Shown: piece by piece, positions 9,159 through 17,493 of the stretch
Layout of the letters: every line of letters starts with the position of its first letter
Position numbering within the stretch: position 1 is the first letter of the stretch
Assembly: GCF_009296165.1 (NCBI RefSeq)
Contig: NZ_VUAZ01000015.1
Coordinates: forward strand, 1-64,000
DNA from: Pseudomonas kitaguniensis
Lineage (GTDB): Bacteria > Pseudomonadota > Gammaproteobacteria > Pseudomonadales > Pseudomonadaceae
Reading direction: 5' to 3'
Length of the DNA: 64,000 nt
The notes under the pieces: model-generated
Database searches by the model: none
The model's input: the letters and a program-made list of their open reading frames with translations, nothing else
Told to the model about the DNA's origin: nothing
Position numbers and translations under genes: made by a program

Positions 9159-10047
9159 GATGTTCTCTCCGGCGATTGCGCCAAGCCAGGTAGCGGTACT
9201 GAGTGACGCTGAGCACGACCACCACCACCAGCATCAGCACCGACAGGGTTGAAGAACCGGCCAGATCGATGCCGACAAAACCATCCTGATAGATCTTGAA
9301 CGCGAGGATTTCGGTGGCATTGCCCGGCCCGCCGTGCGTCAGTCGCTCGACCAGGCCAAAGCTGTTGGACAAGCTGTCCAGCAGCCCGACCACGAACACG
9401 AAGAACAGATAAGGCGCGACCATCGGCAGTTGGATGTCACGCAACCGCTGCCATGGGCTCGCGCCATCGAGTGCCGCCGCCGCCAGGCAATCCTCGGGCA
9501 CCGACTGCAAGCTGGCGACGATCATCACGATGTTGAAGGGCAACTGGCACCAGGCGTAGGCAAACACCAACAGCGTCATCGCCTGCCAGCCTTTGGCAGA
9601 CGGCGCCCAGGCTTCGGGCACCCAGTGATTGATCCAAGCCAGCGGGCCGAAGATCGGGTTGGCCAGCACCTGGAAGATGATCCCCAGCGTTGCCCCCGAC
9701 ACCGCATAGGGCCAGATCAGCACATTGCTGAAAATCTTGTAGCCGCGAACTTTCAGTTGCAGGCAGGCGGCCAGCACCAGCGCCATAGCCAAGGCGAGCA
9801 ACGTGCTGAACAGGCTGAAGACCAAGGTTGTGCCCAGCGATGAGAGCACGCTCGGGTCGTTAAGCACCCTGACGTAGTTGGCCAGCCCTGCGAAGATTTC
9901 GCTGCCGCCAAACGGCTGCACATAATGAAACGACCACCAGAACGCCTGCACGGTCGGCCAATAGAAGAACAGTAGCACCGCCAACAATTGCGGGAATGCA
10001 AGAAGCAACGGCAAGAAGCGCTGGGAGAACTGCGCGTTATGGCTCAT
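9151..10047 (-). CDS. ABC transporter permease, UgpA/MalF type
   Basis: The 298-residue inner-membrane permease opens with a hydrophobic segment (FLPLLLAFPQLLAVLLFFYW) and carries an EAA-type loop, CLAAAALDGASPWQRLRDIQLPM in two overlapping stretches. It forms the heterodimeric channel with the product of 8265-9158. The start overlaps the end of the binding-protein gene by 4 bp. Confidence 0.92.
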   Translation of the reverse strand: MSHNAQFSQRFLPLLLAFPQLLAVLLFFYWPTVQAFWWSFHYVQPFGGSEIFAGLANYVRVLNDPSVLSSLGTTLVFSLFSTLLALAMALVLAACLQLKVRGYKIFSNVLIWPYAVSGATLGIIFQVLANPIFGPLAWINHWVPEAWAPSAKGWQAMTLLVFAYAWCQLPFNIVMIVASLQSVPEDCLAAAALDGASPWQRLRDIQLPMVAPYLFFVFVVGLLDSLSNSFGLVERLTHGGPGNATEILAFKIYQDGFVGIDLAGSSTLSVLMLVVVVVLSVTQYRYLAWRNRRREHHG

Positions 10048-11351
10048 GGTTTGACGCCTTTGTTTGTCGCGCTGGGGCCGTAGGTGTTCTCGAACAAACG
10101 CAGCAATGCGTCACCCTTTTGCGCCGCCTCGTGCAACGCATCTGCCATCGGCTTCTGCCGGGCGAGCGCACTCCATACCTGTTGTTGCCAGGCGAGTCGC
10201 AGCAAGGTGGTAAACCCTGGGCGTACCTCGAATGCCTTTGCTTCATGACCCAGCGCCAAGGCATTAAGGCCGACCACGGTTGCATTGCGGGCAGGCAGTT
10301 GCGCAAGGGCGGCAGCGGCAGCGCCCTGTGTGACCGGCAAATAACCGGTTGCCTGGCTGAACAGCGTCTGTACCGACACCTCTCGCAGAAACATCAGAAA
10401 CTCGGCAACGGTCTGGTACTGAGCCTCACTTTGCCCGCGCAACACCCACAACGCCGCCCCACCCGGGAGCGACGCGGCGCGTTGCTGACCAGCGAATACC
10501 GGTAAAAAATGGGCGTTCACGTCATCGGAATCAGCGCTGTAGATCAGCTTCGACGCGCCGGTCGAGCCCACCAGCAGCGCGCAGTCGCCGGACGCGAACG
10601 CCAGCTCCTGGCCGCCGCTGCGGGTGGCGGCCTGATCAATCAGCAAACCATCGGCCATCCACTGCGCAACCGATTGCATGAGGCGCAGGTGCAGGCCTTG
10701 ATCGAATACCCACTGCGTGGCGTCTTTACTCAGCAAGGGCGCGCCCATCACGGCGCTGCTTTGTTCGAGCCACACCCAGGGGCCAAAATCTGTGACCGAG
10801 GGGCATTTGCTGCCATGCGCTTTCAGGGCGACCAAGGCCGCGCCGAAGGCTTCCCACGTATCCGGCGCTTGGGTGATTCCCGCCGCCGCGAGCTGATCGG
10901 CATGGCTGTAAAGCACCGCCGTGGACGTCGCAAACGGCTGCGCCCAGAGCTTGTCATCGGCATTGTTGTAGTACGCGGCCACGGCGGGCAACAAGCGGTC
11001 TTGAGGCACTTTGTGCCACGCTTGCAGGAACTCTTCCAGGCTCAGAACCGCCGCGCTGTTGAGCATCTCCGGCGTGGCCACATCGTAGATTTCAACCAGC
11101 GCCGGGGCTTTACCCGAGCGGTAGGCGGCCACGGTTTTTTGCAGGTTCTGCTCATAGGAGCCCTGAGCGATGCAGCGCATTGGCAGCAACTCCGGGTGGG
11201 TCGAGTTGAAGCGCTCGCACAGGGTCTGGATCGCCGTACTGGCAGCACCGGTATGCCCATACCAGAATTCGACGCCGGCATCGGCGGCGCATGCCGAGCC
11301 TGCACTCGCCGCCGTCAGTATCGCAGCCGCTAAAACTGTTCTAAAACGCAT
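10044..11351 (-). CDS. Extracellular solute-binding protein, UgpB type
   Basis: The 435-residue protein has a Sec signal peptide of about 22 residues ending in SACA before AD. Family 1 binding-protein features follow, including VEFWYGHTG near the mature N-terminus, a region that binds the phosphate or sugar in UgpB-like proteins. It is the first gene of the importer operon. Only about 86 bp separate it from the exbD stop, and no clear promoter is visible there, so transcription may continue from the tonB-exbBD genes. Confidence 0.9.
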   Translation of the reverse strand: MRFRTVLAAAILTAASAGSACAADAGVEFWYGHTGAASTAIQTLCERFNSTHPELLPMRCIAQGSYEQNLQKTVAAYRSGKAPALVEIYDVATPEMLNSAAVLSLEEFLQAWHKVPQDRLLPAVAAYYNNADDKLWAQPFATSTAVLYSHADQLAAAGITQAPDTWEAFGAALVALKAHGSKCPSVTDFGPWVWLEQSSAVMGAPLLSKDATQWVFDQGLHLRLMQSVAQWMADGLLIDQAATRSGGQELAFASGDCALLVGSTGASKLIYSADSDDVNAHFLPVFAGQQRAASLPGGAALWVLRGQSEAQYQTVAEFLMFLREVSVQTLFSQATGYLPVTQGAAAAALAQLPARNATVVGLNALALGHEAKAFEVRPGFTTLLRLAWQQQVWSALARQKPMADALHEAAQKGDALLRLFENTYGPSATNKGVKP

Positions 11352-11437
11352 GGTCTATAACCGCTGAAGTCAGCACGGGCCGACGTAAATAACGTGTGCA
11401 ACTCAGGGAGTTGCCAGTAAGTCGTTCCAGCCGGGTG

Positions 11438-11842
11438 TTACTGACTTTGCGTGATCACCGACAGCCGGGCGATGTCCGCTTTCTGCACCAGCGCGAGCAC
11501 TTGAGCGACGCGGCCGTAACCCGTGAGCGTGTCGGCACGCAGTGTCAGCGCAACCTCGGGGTCTTGGGATTTAAGGGCGACCAATGCTTGCTCGAGCCCA
11601 TCGAGCGGCGTCTTTTTTTCATCGATGAACACGCTGCCTGCGGCATCGATACTGATCGCCACCGGCTTGCTGTCGTCCAGGGTCGCCGTGGCGACGGTCT
11701 GCGGCAGATTCAGCGGGATCGCGTTGTTCAGCAAAGGCGCCGTCACGATGAAGACCACCAGCAGAACCAGCATCACATCGACCAAAGGGGTGATGTTGAT
11801 GTCGCTGATGGTGCTCTCGTCGTTGCTCGTAGTGAAGGCCAT
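11438..11842 (-). CDS. exbD: ExbD/TolR-family proton-channel subunit
   Basis: The 134-residue protein has one N-terminal transmembrane helix preceded by DINITPLVDVMLVLL, which carries the conserved membrane Asp that conducts protons. A short periplasmic domain follows. Its start lies 2 bp from the exbB stop. With ExbB it energises TonB for transport across the outer membrane. Confidence 0.93.
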   Translation of the reverse strand: MAFTTSNDESTISDINITPLVDVMLVLLVVFIVTAPLLNNAIPLNLPQTVATATLDDSKPVAISIDAAGSVFIDEKKTPLDGLEQALVALKSQDPEVALTLRADTLTGYGRVAQVLALVQKADIARLSVITQSQ

Positions 11843-11843
11843 G

Positions 11844-12533
11844 TCAGGCTGCTCCGCTCAGTTGGCGCTGGGTGTCGCTGAGGTGCCCGTCGCCGAGGTC
11901 GAAGCCATGCCGCTGCGCGCGGTTCATCAGGTTAAGCGCGAAGCTGTCGAGGTCGGCCGTTATCAGTTTCAGGCGCCGACCAAGAAGGTTGTAGGCCAGC
12001 ACCGCCGGCACAGCCACCGCGATACCCACGCCCGTGGCGATCAGCGCCTCGCCGATCGGCGCCGCCACCACCGCGATGCTGGCGGACTTGGCGGTGCTGA
12101 TCGCTTGCAGCGCATGGATGATGCCGAACACGGTGCCAAACAGCCCGATGAAGGGCGCGGTGCTGCCAATCGACGCCAGCACGATCATCCCGTGCTCCAT
12201 CACATGCCGCTCACTGTGAATCTGCTTTTGCAGTGAGCGCTGGAGCACTTCCTGACGGCTCCAGCCATCCACCGGGCAAGGCCCCTCGCGGCCTTTGCTG
12301 AGCGCCAGTTGCGTGGCGCCGGCTAACCGCGCCAGTTGCCCCTGATGCTCTTCGGCGGTCACAGACGCCTTGAAGCTGGCGGTCGACCAGAAGCGTTCGG
12401 TGTAGCGTTGGTTCTGGCGGCGCAGCTTGATCAGTTGAACCCATTTGGCAATCAGCAACGCCCAGGTAGCCAACGAAAACAGCAGCAAAATGCCCATGGA
12501 AGCCTGGTGAATCAGGGTTGAATAATCGGTCAT
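11844..12533 (-). CDS. exbB: ExbB/TolQ/MotA-family proton-channel subunit
   Basis: The 229-residue inner-membrane protein has an N-terminal helix (SMGILLLFSLATWALLIAKW) and the conserved pair of helices near the C-terminal half. These contain GLFGTVFGIIHAL and GEALIATGVGIAVAVPAV, the channel-forming signature of the family. It sits between tonB (10 bp) and exbD (2 bp) in a compact operon. Confidence 0.93.
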   Translation of the reverse strand: MTDYSTLIHQASMGILLLFSLATWALLIAKWVQLIKLRRQNQRYTERFWSTASFKASVTAEEHQGQLARLAGATQLALSKGREGPCPVDGWSRQEVLQRSLQKQIHSERHVMEHGMIVLASIGSTAPFIGLFGTVFGIIHALQAISTAKSASIAVVAAPIGEALIATGVGIAVAVPAVLAYNLLGRRLKLITADLDSFALNLMNRAQRHGFDLGDGHLSDTQRQLSGAA

Positions 12534-12542
12534 GGCAAAACC

Positions 12543-13337
12543 TCAACGAGATAGTTTGAGCTCAAGCGGCACGGTGACCCAGCCATCAATGGCCGTATCG
12601 CCACGTTTAGCGGGAATGAACGTCCACTGGCGAACGGCGGCCAATGCCGCCTCGTCCAGCGCAGGCGAGCCGCTACTGGCAGCGATCTGCACAGTGTCGG
12701 GTCGCCCATTGGGCATAACGTGCACGCGCAATTGCGTGGTGCCTTCCTGATGCCTGCGCGCTGCCGCAGGCGGGTAGGCCGGCGCCGGGTTATTCAGGTA
12801 GCCCGCTCGGCCCACGGGGCCGGTGACCGGCAACGGTGCAGGCGCCGCGATAGGCTTTGGCGCGGCATCCTTGGTGGGCACAGCATTTGGCGGCGCAGGG
12901 GCGGCGACAGGCTTGGGCTCGGCAGGTCGGGGCGTCGTCTTGGCAACAGGCTTGGGTTGCGGACGCGGCTTCGCTATCGGTGACGGCTGTTCCATTGGCG
13001 GCGGAGGTGGTGGAGGTGGCTGCTCCGGTTCAGGCGCGGGCGCGACCGTTGCAGGCGGCGGCGCGACCATCTGCATAGCGATCGCAAGGGGCTTGGCGGG
13101 TTCTTCCAGTGGCTTGGCCGGTCGATCGGTTTGCAACCACGCCCACAGCGCGATATGAGTGCCCACCGCCACCACCACGCCAAACACATACACCTGCCAT
13201 CTAACGGCGGGGCGGTTAGCGTCGGGTATCGGCAGCGCAGCAAATACCGCCGGCGACAACAGTGCACCCGTGGCTGGCCCGCCCCGGAGCGACGGCGGGC
13301 GGCGCGATAAACAATGCGAAAGCATGGCAATACCCAT
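12543..13337 (-). CDS. tonB: TonB-family energy transducer
   Basis: The 264-residue protein has a single membrane anchor around residues 45-68, then a proline-rich spacer (about 85-175, including a run of eight prolines and PKP/PAP repeats) that spans the periplasm. The C-terminal TonB domain contains YPPAAARRHQEG, V-x-x-x-GRPDTVQIAASSGS, LDEAALAAVRQWTFIPA and a final VPLEL. It would couple the ExbBD proton channel to outer-membrane receptors. No TonB-dependent receptor gene lies in the window. An internal ATG five codons downstream is an alternative start. Confidence 0.93.
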   Translation of the reverse strand: MGIAMLSHCLSRRPPSLRGGPATGALLSPAVFAALPIPDANRPAVRWQVYVFGVVVAVGTHIALWAWLQTDRPAKPLEEPAKPLAIAMQMVAPPPATVAPAPEPEQPPPPPPPPMEQPSPIAKPRPQPKPVAKTTPRPAEPKPVAAPAPPNAVPTKDAAPKPIAAPAPLPVTGPVGRAGYLNNPAPAYPPAAARRHQEGTTQLRVHVMPNGRPDTVQIAASSGSPALDEAALAAVRQWTFIPAKRGDTAIDGWVTVPLELKLSR

Positions 13338-13386
13338 CTGTGAACAACGTGCTTAGTCGTAATCGGAGGCCGGAACAAATATATTA

Positions 13387-13707
13387 CTACGTGTTATGTG
13401 TATTAATTGTGACGTAGCGGCGCATCAAGGCCCGCCGCTCGTAATGCCCTGCCTCAGCGCGAACCACACAGCCCGACCATGTGGTGTAATCGTCCCTGCT
13501 CGGCGTGGCTGCCGGCCAGAGTGCATCCGGCAGGATTTCCCAATTGCGCAAGTCCGCAGACCGCGCAGGGCCGATCCGCACGTTCCAGTGGCACAGGTTG
13601 GGGGCGTTGAGGCTGCGCGGGGCGGACAGATGGAATCGATGCGTGTGGTCTTCGTGTTGGATGAACCAGAAACCCCATACCCAATGCTCAGGCAGGAATA
13701 ACGGCAT
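13387..13707 (-). pseudogene. Glycoside hydrolase (five-bladed propeller type), N-terminal fragment
   Basis: From ATG 13707 the frame gives 106 residues. Through about residue 85 it resembles the first blade of a GH32/43/68-like glycosidase: WVWGFWF, HLSAPRSL, LCHWNVRIG, a DLRNW-x-x-LPDA stretch and DDYTTWSG. After WSGCVVRAEAG the sequence loses similarity and stops, where intact enzymes continue for more than 200 residues. The frame is open upstream to 13881, but that part looks unrelated. The gene was probably cut by a deletion whose joint lies near 13440. It lies upstream of the TonB and ABC cluster on the same strand and may have supplied its sugar substrate. Confidence 0.6.
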
Positions 13708-13887
13708 TGACTGCTCCGGAATATTACTACTCTTTATGGGTTGTAATATGGCGCACGCATGTTTCGGTTTTGTTGCATTGAGGATGGGGTCAACGACGAG
13801 AGGATTTAGCAGGCTTTGATCAGCAGGATTTTGGGGGGCGATATTTTGAGTGATCGTAACGGTGCTGGAGTCGCCATGCATCGCGGA

Positions 13888-13951
13888 TAAACAAAAAGGG
13901 TGGCGACCGTGCGCGAGTTAGCAGACCAGGAATCAAGGAACCCGGCGCACC
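13888..13951 (-). ncRNA. Partial copy of the C4-like structured leader
   Basis: This segment shares GGGTGGC, a CGCG-x-GTT block, CAGACC and AGGAACCCGGCGCACC, in the same order, with the element at 16076-16154. The 5' third (on the RNA strand) is missing. It lies just upstream of the ATG at 13881 and is followed in that direction by TTTTTGTTT, which could act as a terminator. It is probably a decayed copy. Confidence 0.35.
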
Positions 13952-14037
13952 TCTTCTGATAGGGATGTAGAGTCTCAGGGGTAATATCAGCACACCTGAG
14001 CGAGGTCTAGTCCTTGCTCGTCGATCCGGAGTTGAAA

Positions 14038-14892
14038 ATGGATTTTACTGTCATTGACGTTGAGACCGCTAATCCCAATCTAGCGAGCATTTGTCAGGTA
14101 GGGATTGCAGTATTCCGGGGCGGGGTGCTTCACGAGTCCTGGAGCTCGCTGGTCAACCCTTACGACTACTTTCACCCGATGAACGTATCTGTGCACGGAA
14201 TTGATGAAAGCATGATCGCAAGCGCCCCATCTTGGGCGGAGGTTTATCCTCGGATCCTTCCATTTGTGACGGGCCAGATTGTTGCCAGCCACATGCCTTT
14301 TGACCGGATTGCTACGCAGAGAGCTTGCCAGAATTCGGGCCTGGACCACTTTGACTGCTCCTGGCTAGATACAGCGCGAGTGGCGCGCCGAGCATGGAGT
14401 GAATTTTCCCGATCAGGATATGGGCTGAAAAATCTAGCATCTACTTTCGGCATTACCTTTCAACACCACGACGCACTTGAAGATGCGCGTGCGGCTGGCG
14501 AAATACTACTTCGCGCCATAGCTCACACTGGCTCCTCCGCTGTTGAATGGTGTTCCATCGCTGATCGCCCCCTGTCGCCAGCGCTACGCACTACCGAAGG
14601 CCTCACAGTGGTGCAGGATGGCGTCCTGGCTGGAAACGTAGTTGTGTTCACCGGGGCGCTATCTATATCTCGTCGGGATGCTTCAGAGATGGCAGCGGCG
14701 AGTGGCTGTGAGGTGGGCGCAGGCGTGACCAAACACACCACGCTTTTAATCGTTGGCGATCAGGACATCAGCCGATTGGCTGGAAAAGATAAGAGCTCGA
14801 AACATGTCAAAGCAGAGGAGTTAATTTCTAAAGGGCAGAAAATTCGCATATTGGGGGAAAGCGATTTTAAGGCACTGCTACGGTCGGTTTAG
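14038..14892 (+). CDS. DEDDh 3'-5' exonuclease with C-terminal BRCT domain
   Basis: The 284-residue protein resembles the DNA polymerase III epsilon exonuclease. The catalytic motifs are DVE near residues 7-9, then a SHMPFD stretch (Exo II) and HDALEDARAAG (Exo III, with His and Asp). The C-terminal 85 residues form a BRCT-like domain (VVFTGALSISRRDASEMAAASG, in two parts; TTLLIVGDQD), as in NAD-dependent ligase. It probably trims DNA or RNA ends in repair. I chose ATG 14038 because GGAG lies 7 bp upstream; an in-frame TTG at 14014 has no such site. Confidence 0.85.
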   Translation: MDFTVIDVETANPNLASICQVGIAVFRGGVLHESWSSLVNPYDYFHPMNVSVHGIDESMIASAPSWAEVYPRILPFVTGQIVASHMPFDRIATQRACQNSGLDHFDCSWLDTARVARRAWSEFSRSGYGLKNLASTFGITFQHHDALEDARAAGEILLRAIAHTGSSAVEWCSIADRPLSPALRTTEGLTVVQDGVLAGNVVVFTGALSISRRDASEMAAASGCEVGAGVTKHTTLLIVGDQDISRLAGKDKSSKHVKAEELISKGQKIRILGESDFKALLRSV

Positions 14893-15257
14893 ACAGGCAG
14901 AAGGTACTTGGCTATGTCCGGCGTAAAGGTCACAGTCATTTTCGTTTTCGTGCAAACAAGTGTGCGCTCTGTCTTTAGGTCAACGTCGAGGTCTTCTCCC
15001 CGGAGGCCTTGCCACTGTGCCAGGTACTTGAGCGAGCCAAATTTTTCAAGCTTGAGCAACTGGCGACCTACACCGCCTTTCCATCCAAGCACTGGAAGCT
15101 CCCCATTCTTGCATCCAGCGGCGAGTTCCGGTTTCTCCTCAGCGCGCTTGCGGCCAACTTCCCAGCACGTGATCAAGCCATGATCTGAGCTACTCCACAT
15201 TTCCTCGTGACTTAATCCGGTTCTTAAAGGCTCATTGATATTGCGTCGAACGATCAT
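14889..15257 (-). CDS. Hypothetical protein, 122 aa
   Basis: This 122-residue protein resembles no family that I recognise. It has no signal peptide or membrane segment and is moderately basic. An AGGAG lies 10-12 bp before the ATG at 15257. Its stop overlaps the convergent exonuclease gene by 4 bp, and its start abuts the IS66 remnant, so it may be a leftover of an insertion rather than an active gene. Confidence 0.4.
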   Translation of the reverse strand: MIVRRNINEPLRTGLSHEEMWSSSDHGLITCWEVGRKRAEEKPELAAGCKNGELPVLGWKGGVGRQLLKLEKFGSLKYLAQWQGLRGEDLDVDLKTERTLVCTKTKMTVTFTPDIAKYLLPV

Positions 15258-15595
15258 CTCTCATTGCTCCTGTTTTTTTCGCGCCTGAGTTGGAGGTGCC
15301 AAGTATGCATCACTCCTGATGGCTGACCATGTTGTCGTAAAAACCGCGTCATGGACGTACCTGCTTTGTGAGTGAGGTCTGTCGAGGTTTTGAAATGCGC
15401 AGACTCGAGGTGCCTGGACCAAAGGTAAAATGCATTGTGCTCCCCGTACAGGATTTTAACGCCGTTGCGGAGTTCTTTGAGGAAGACGAAAAGCATCGGC
15501 CCGAACGCTGCCACTCTATATCCAACTCGACCAAGGCAGCCAGGCCGTCGACTGATTTTCGAAAGTCGACGGCTTGGGACAGAGATAGAGGTTTT
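15254..15595 (-). pseudogene. IS66-family tnpB remnant with two frameshifts
   Basis: Read on the minus strand, three frames together give the TnpB protein of IS66 elements. They read NLYLCPKP, then DFRKSVDGLAALVELDIE, then AAFGPMLFVFLKELRNGVKI and LYGEHNAFYLWSRHLES, which match the TnpB pattern of CPKPVDFRKS-x-DGLA, FVFLN-x-x-RNRVK and LYW-x-x-NGF. Single-base losses near 15576 and 15518 explain the frame changes. The rest of the element (tnpA, tnpC, ends) is not visible, so this is an old relic. Confidence 0.65.
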
Positions 15596-15714
15596 CGACT
15601 TTAGCGTCGGGTCGCTTCATGAGGTGCCGGCTCCGGAAAAGAATCGGCAGCACCGCATTGGAGACCAGTTAATCGCTTTGAATGTAGAGTTTTTGGAATG
15701 CTTTCGGAGTTTCC

Positions 15715-15753
15715 AAAAGGCCGGGTTGCTGTAACGCGACTCGGCCTTTTTTT
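15715..15753. terminator. Bidirectional rho-independent terminator
   Basis: The stem AAAAGGCCG (15715-15723) pairs with CGGCCTTTT (15742-15750) and is followed by more T. On the minus strand it also ends in a T run, so it can stop transcription of the 15760-16020 gene. Confidence 0.75.
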
Positions 15754-15759
15754 GTTGTG

Positions 15760-16020
15760 CTACTGCGAGGATGCTTTTGCGTTGTTGGTGGGCACCAGTA
15801 TCGCCAGCAAACGCTCGATGAATAATGTTCCCAAGACCACTAATTGTTGGCTGCCCAACAGCTTTTGACGGTGTACGCCTTCAAGCTCGAAGGCAAGGTC
15901 AGTGATGATTGCGTCCAGCGAGGCGAGGGTTTCGCTGGCTTGGATCAGCAGTGTTTCGGTATTGGCGCTTTCATTGATGCTGAAGAGAGAAGCTGGAGGA
16001 TTGGGCGTGATTTTTTTCAT
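15760..16020 (-). CDS. Small DUF3077/DUF6124-type protein
   Basis: The 86-residue protein begins MKKITPNPPASLF, a start typical of a small protein family abundant in fluorescent pseudomonads. A single helical domain with several hydrophobic stretches follows. Its function is unknown. I chose ATG 16020, since GGAG lies 8 bp upstream; the open frame extends upstream to 16176 only through the structured leader. The RNA element at 16076-16154 precedes it on the same strand, and a terminator follows. Confidence 0.75.
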   Translation of the reverse strand: MKKITPNPPASLFSINESANTETLLIQASETLASLDAIITDLAFELEGVHRQKLLGSQQLVVLGTLFIERLLAILVPTNNAKASSQ

Positions 16021-16075
16021 GATGAAGCTCCCACACTGTTTGAGGAGCTGACACCCTCTGCTGTCAAACAGTAAT

Positions 16076-16154
16076 GGGTGGCAGCTGTACGCGGGTTGAC
16101 AGACCGGAAGTGTAGGAACCCGGCGCACCCGAGGATGCCCCACGCACAGCCGCC
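16076..16154 (-). ncRNA. Structured leader RNA resembling C4 antisense RNA
   Basis: On the minus strand the 12 bases 16143-16154 pair with 16080-16091 through a full 12-bp stem that includes two G-U pairs, which fits transcription in this direction. Inside are a GCAUC-CUCG-GGUGC hairpin and a second hairpin in which GGGUU pairs with AACCC. The layout and the sequence blocks are like the C4 antisense RNAs of phage P1 and their chromosomal relatives, but I could not run a covariance search. It lies 56 bp upstream of the DUF3077/DUF6124-type gene and could control it. Confidence 0.45.
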
Positions 16155-16364
16155 ATGAACGAGACGGAACACGCAAAGCATGCCGCTAAATCAAGGGGTG
16201 TGACAGGTTACACTTTTCGGCCTGTCAAAGCCGGTCGCTGATGGGCAGCGACAAAGGGAAGTTAGCGCCAATTTTGGAGCATGCGCCAGTTCACCGATGG
16301 CTCGACATTTCGTAGGAAGGATCCGAAGGCTTGGCTGCTGGGGAGTTTTTAATCTCCAGAAACG

Positions 16365-16388
16365 GCAAAACCCGCACTGGGCGGGTTC
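16365..16388 (-). terminator. Likely original ssrA terminator
   Basis: AACCCGC (16369-16375) and GCGGGTT (16381-16387) form a hairpin. On the minus strand it is followed by TTTTGCC. It sits just left of the degenerate ssrA end at 16405, where the terminator of ssrA would be expected before the island inserted. Confidence 0.6.
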
Positions 16389-16404
16389 TGTCGATGCTTC
16401 GAAT

Positions 16405-16427
16405 TGGTGGGCCGGGGTAATCTGAAC
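16405..16427 (-). other. Left attachment site (attL) of the ssrA island
   Basis: The sequence TGGTGG-GCCGGGG-TAATCTGAAC is an imperfect copy of the ssrA 3' end at 62240 (TGGTGG-A-GCCGGGG-GGATTTGAAC). It has the same orientation and marks the end of the island far from the integrase. Confidence 0.65.
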
Positions 16428-16479
16428 AGGTCATCCAATATATTGATTAATAAAGAAATTATCTGTTAAATTATTTTAA

Positions 16480-16500
16480 TGGAATACCATTTGGAATACC
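16480..16500 (+). repeat. Integrase arm-type repeat, left end
   Basis: Two GGAATACC units separated by ATTT. The same pair, with one mismatch, occurs at 62106-62126 near the integrase. In the excised circle the two would flank the core site, as expected for integrase arm-binding sites. Confidence 0.6.
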
Positions 16501-16552
16501 GATTCATAGAGTGCGGGGAAATACGATGCGCCCCGTTTTTCTTAGGGAGTCA

Positions 16553-17437
16553 CTAGGTTAACGGTTTTCCGATTTCCGTCAGGTATTTGCCTGCTTTCGC
16601 TTCTGCTGTAATCAGCCGCTCCAAAAACGAGCCACGCTTTAGATCGTGCGTTTTTGCCAGCTCATCGAGGAGTGTGATTACGGTTGTCGACAACATAACG
16701 TTGACTTGCTTCTTGTCTGGTGTGCGTTCGCCGAACTGCTGGCGGCTCCATCGCTGCTTGATACGCTGAATAATGGCCTTCTGCTCGTTTCTTTCAATCT
16801 TCGCTCTGTCGAAGAAGATGAGCAGGTCTTCATAGCTGCTGATAGGCAGCTGTCTTCTCGGCATGGACTGATGGTTTCTCTCCAACCACTCCCATGCGCA
16901 TTCGCAGCGTTTTGCGCCTGTCTTCTTATCTTCAAACCAAGCGAACGCGCCGTCCCCTGCTTTGTGCCTAAGCCACTCTCGACGGAGGCGTTCGATTTCG
17001 TCTGCCTTATCTGCAATATCGGCATTCCAGAGGTCGAGCATGGCTATCAGGCGGTTTCTTCCGGCGAGGTGTACTGCTCCTCGGGGCAGACCTCGAAGAG
17101 GCCCTAAATCCGTGATGCCTTCAATCCGGCCTAGCAGCCACTGATATTGCCTTTCGTCGCCGTCAATCCATTTGAGGTGTTCATCCAGGACCATAAACCG
17201 GTCTTTCTCCTGGCTCAATCTCCTGCGCACATCATTTTTCCGCGTCAGGCACTGAGCGATCGTATTCCTCATGGTCAGTCCGTTGCACGTGGCGGGGTCT
17301 AGGTCGGCCTTTTCAAAATGGTAAAGGTACAGCCATAACCAGATGTCGCGACGGGGGCTCTGTTTCGACTCGTTGAGTAGCTGAGCCAGCTCATCTCGCC
17401 CAGCATCCTTTACAGCAACGCCATCTCTTACGGCCAT
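16553..17437 (-). CDS. Hypothetical protein with C-terminal ribbon-helix-helix-like region
   Basis: The 294-residue soluble protein is rich in charged and Trp residues. The last 50 residues (KKQVNVMLSTTVITLLDELA, then KRGSFLERLI) look like a ribbon-helix-helix DNA-binding fold: a short beta strand and two helices. The rest matches nothing that I recognise, although a coiled segment near 125-150 is likely. It is the first island gene beside attL. Its upstream region holds two 22-bp direct repeats (17494-17581), which could be its own operator. A regulatory or maintenance role is plausible but unproven. Confidence 0.65.
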   Translation of the reverse strand: MAVRDGVAVKDAGRDELAQLLNESKQSPRRDIWLWLYLYHFEKADLDPATCNGLTMRNTIAQCLTRKNDVRRRLSQEKDRFMVLDEHLKWIDGDERQYQWLLGRIEGITDLGPLRGLPRGAVHLAGRNRLIAMLDLWNADIADKADEIERLRREWLRHKAGDGAFAWFEDKKTGAKRCECAWEWLERNHQSMPRRQLPISSYEDLLIFFDRAKIERNEQKAIIQRIKQRWSRQQFGERTPDKKQVNVMLSTTVITLLDELAKTHDLKRGSFLERLITAEAKAGKYLTEIGKPLT

Positions 17438-17493
17438 AGATAAATCCTATCAATTACAACAAGTATTAAGTTTATAGCTATTTTTATAGATCG

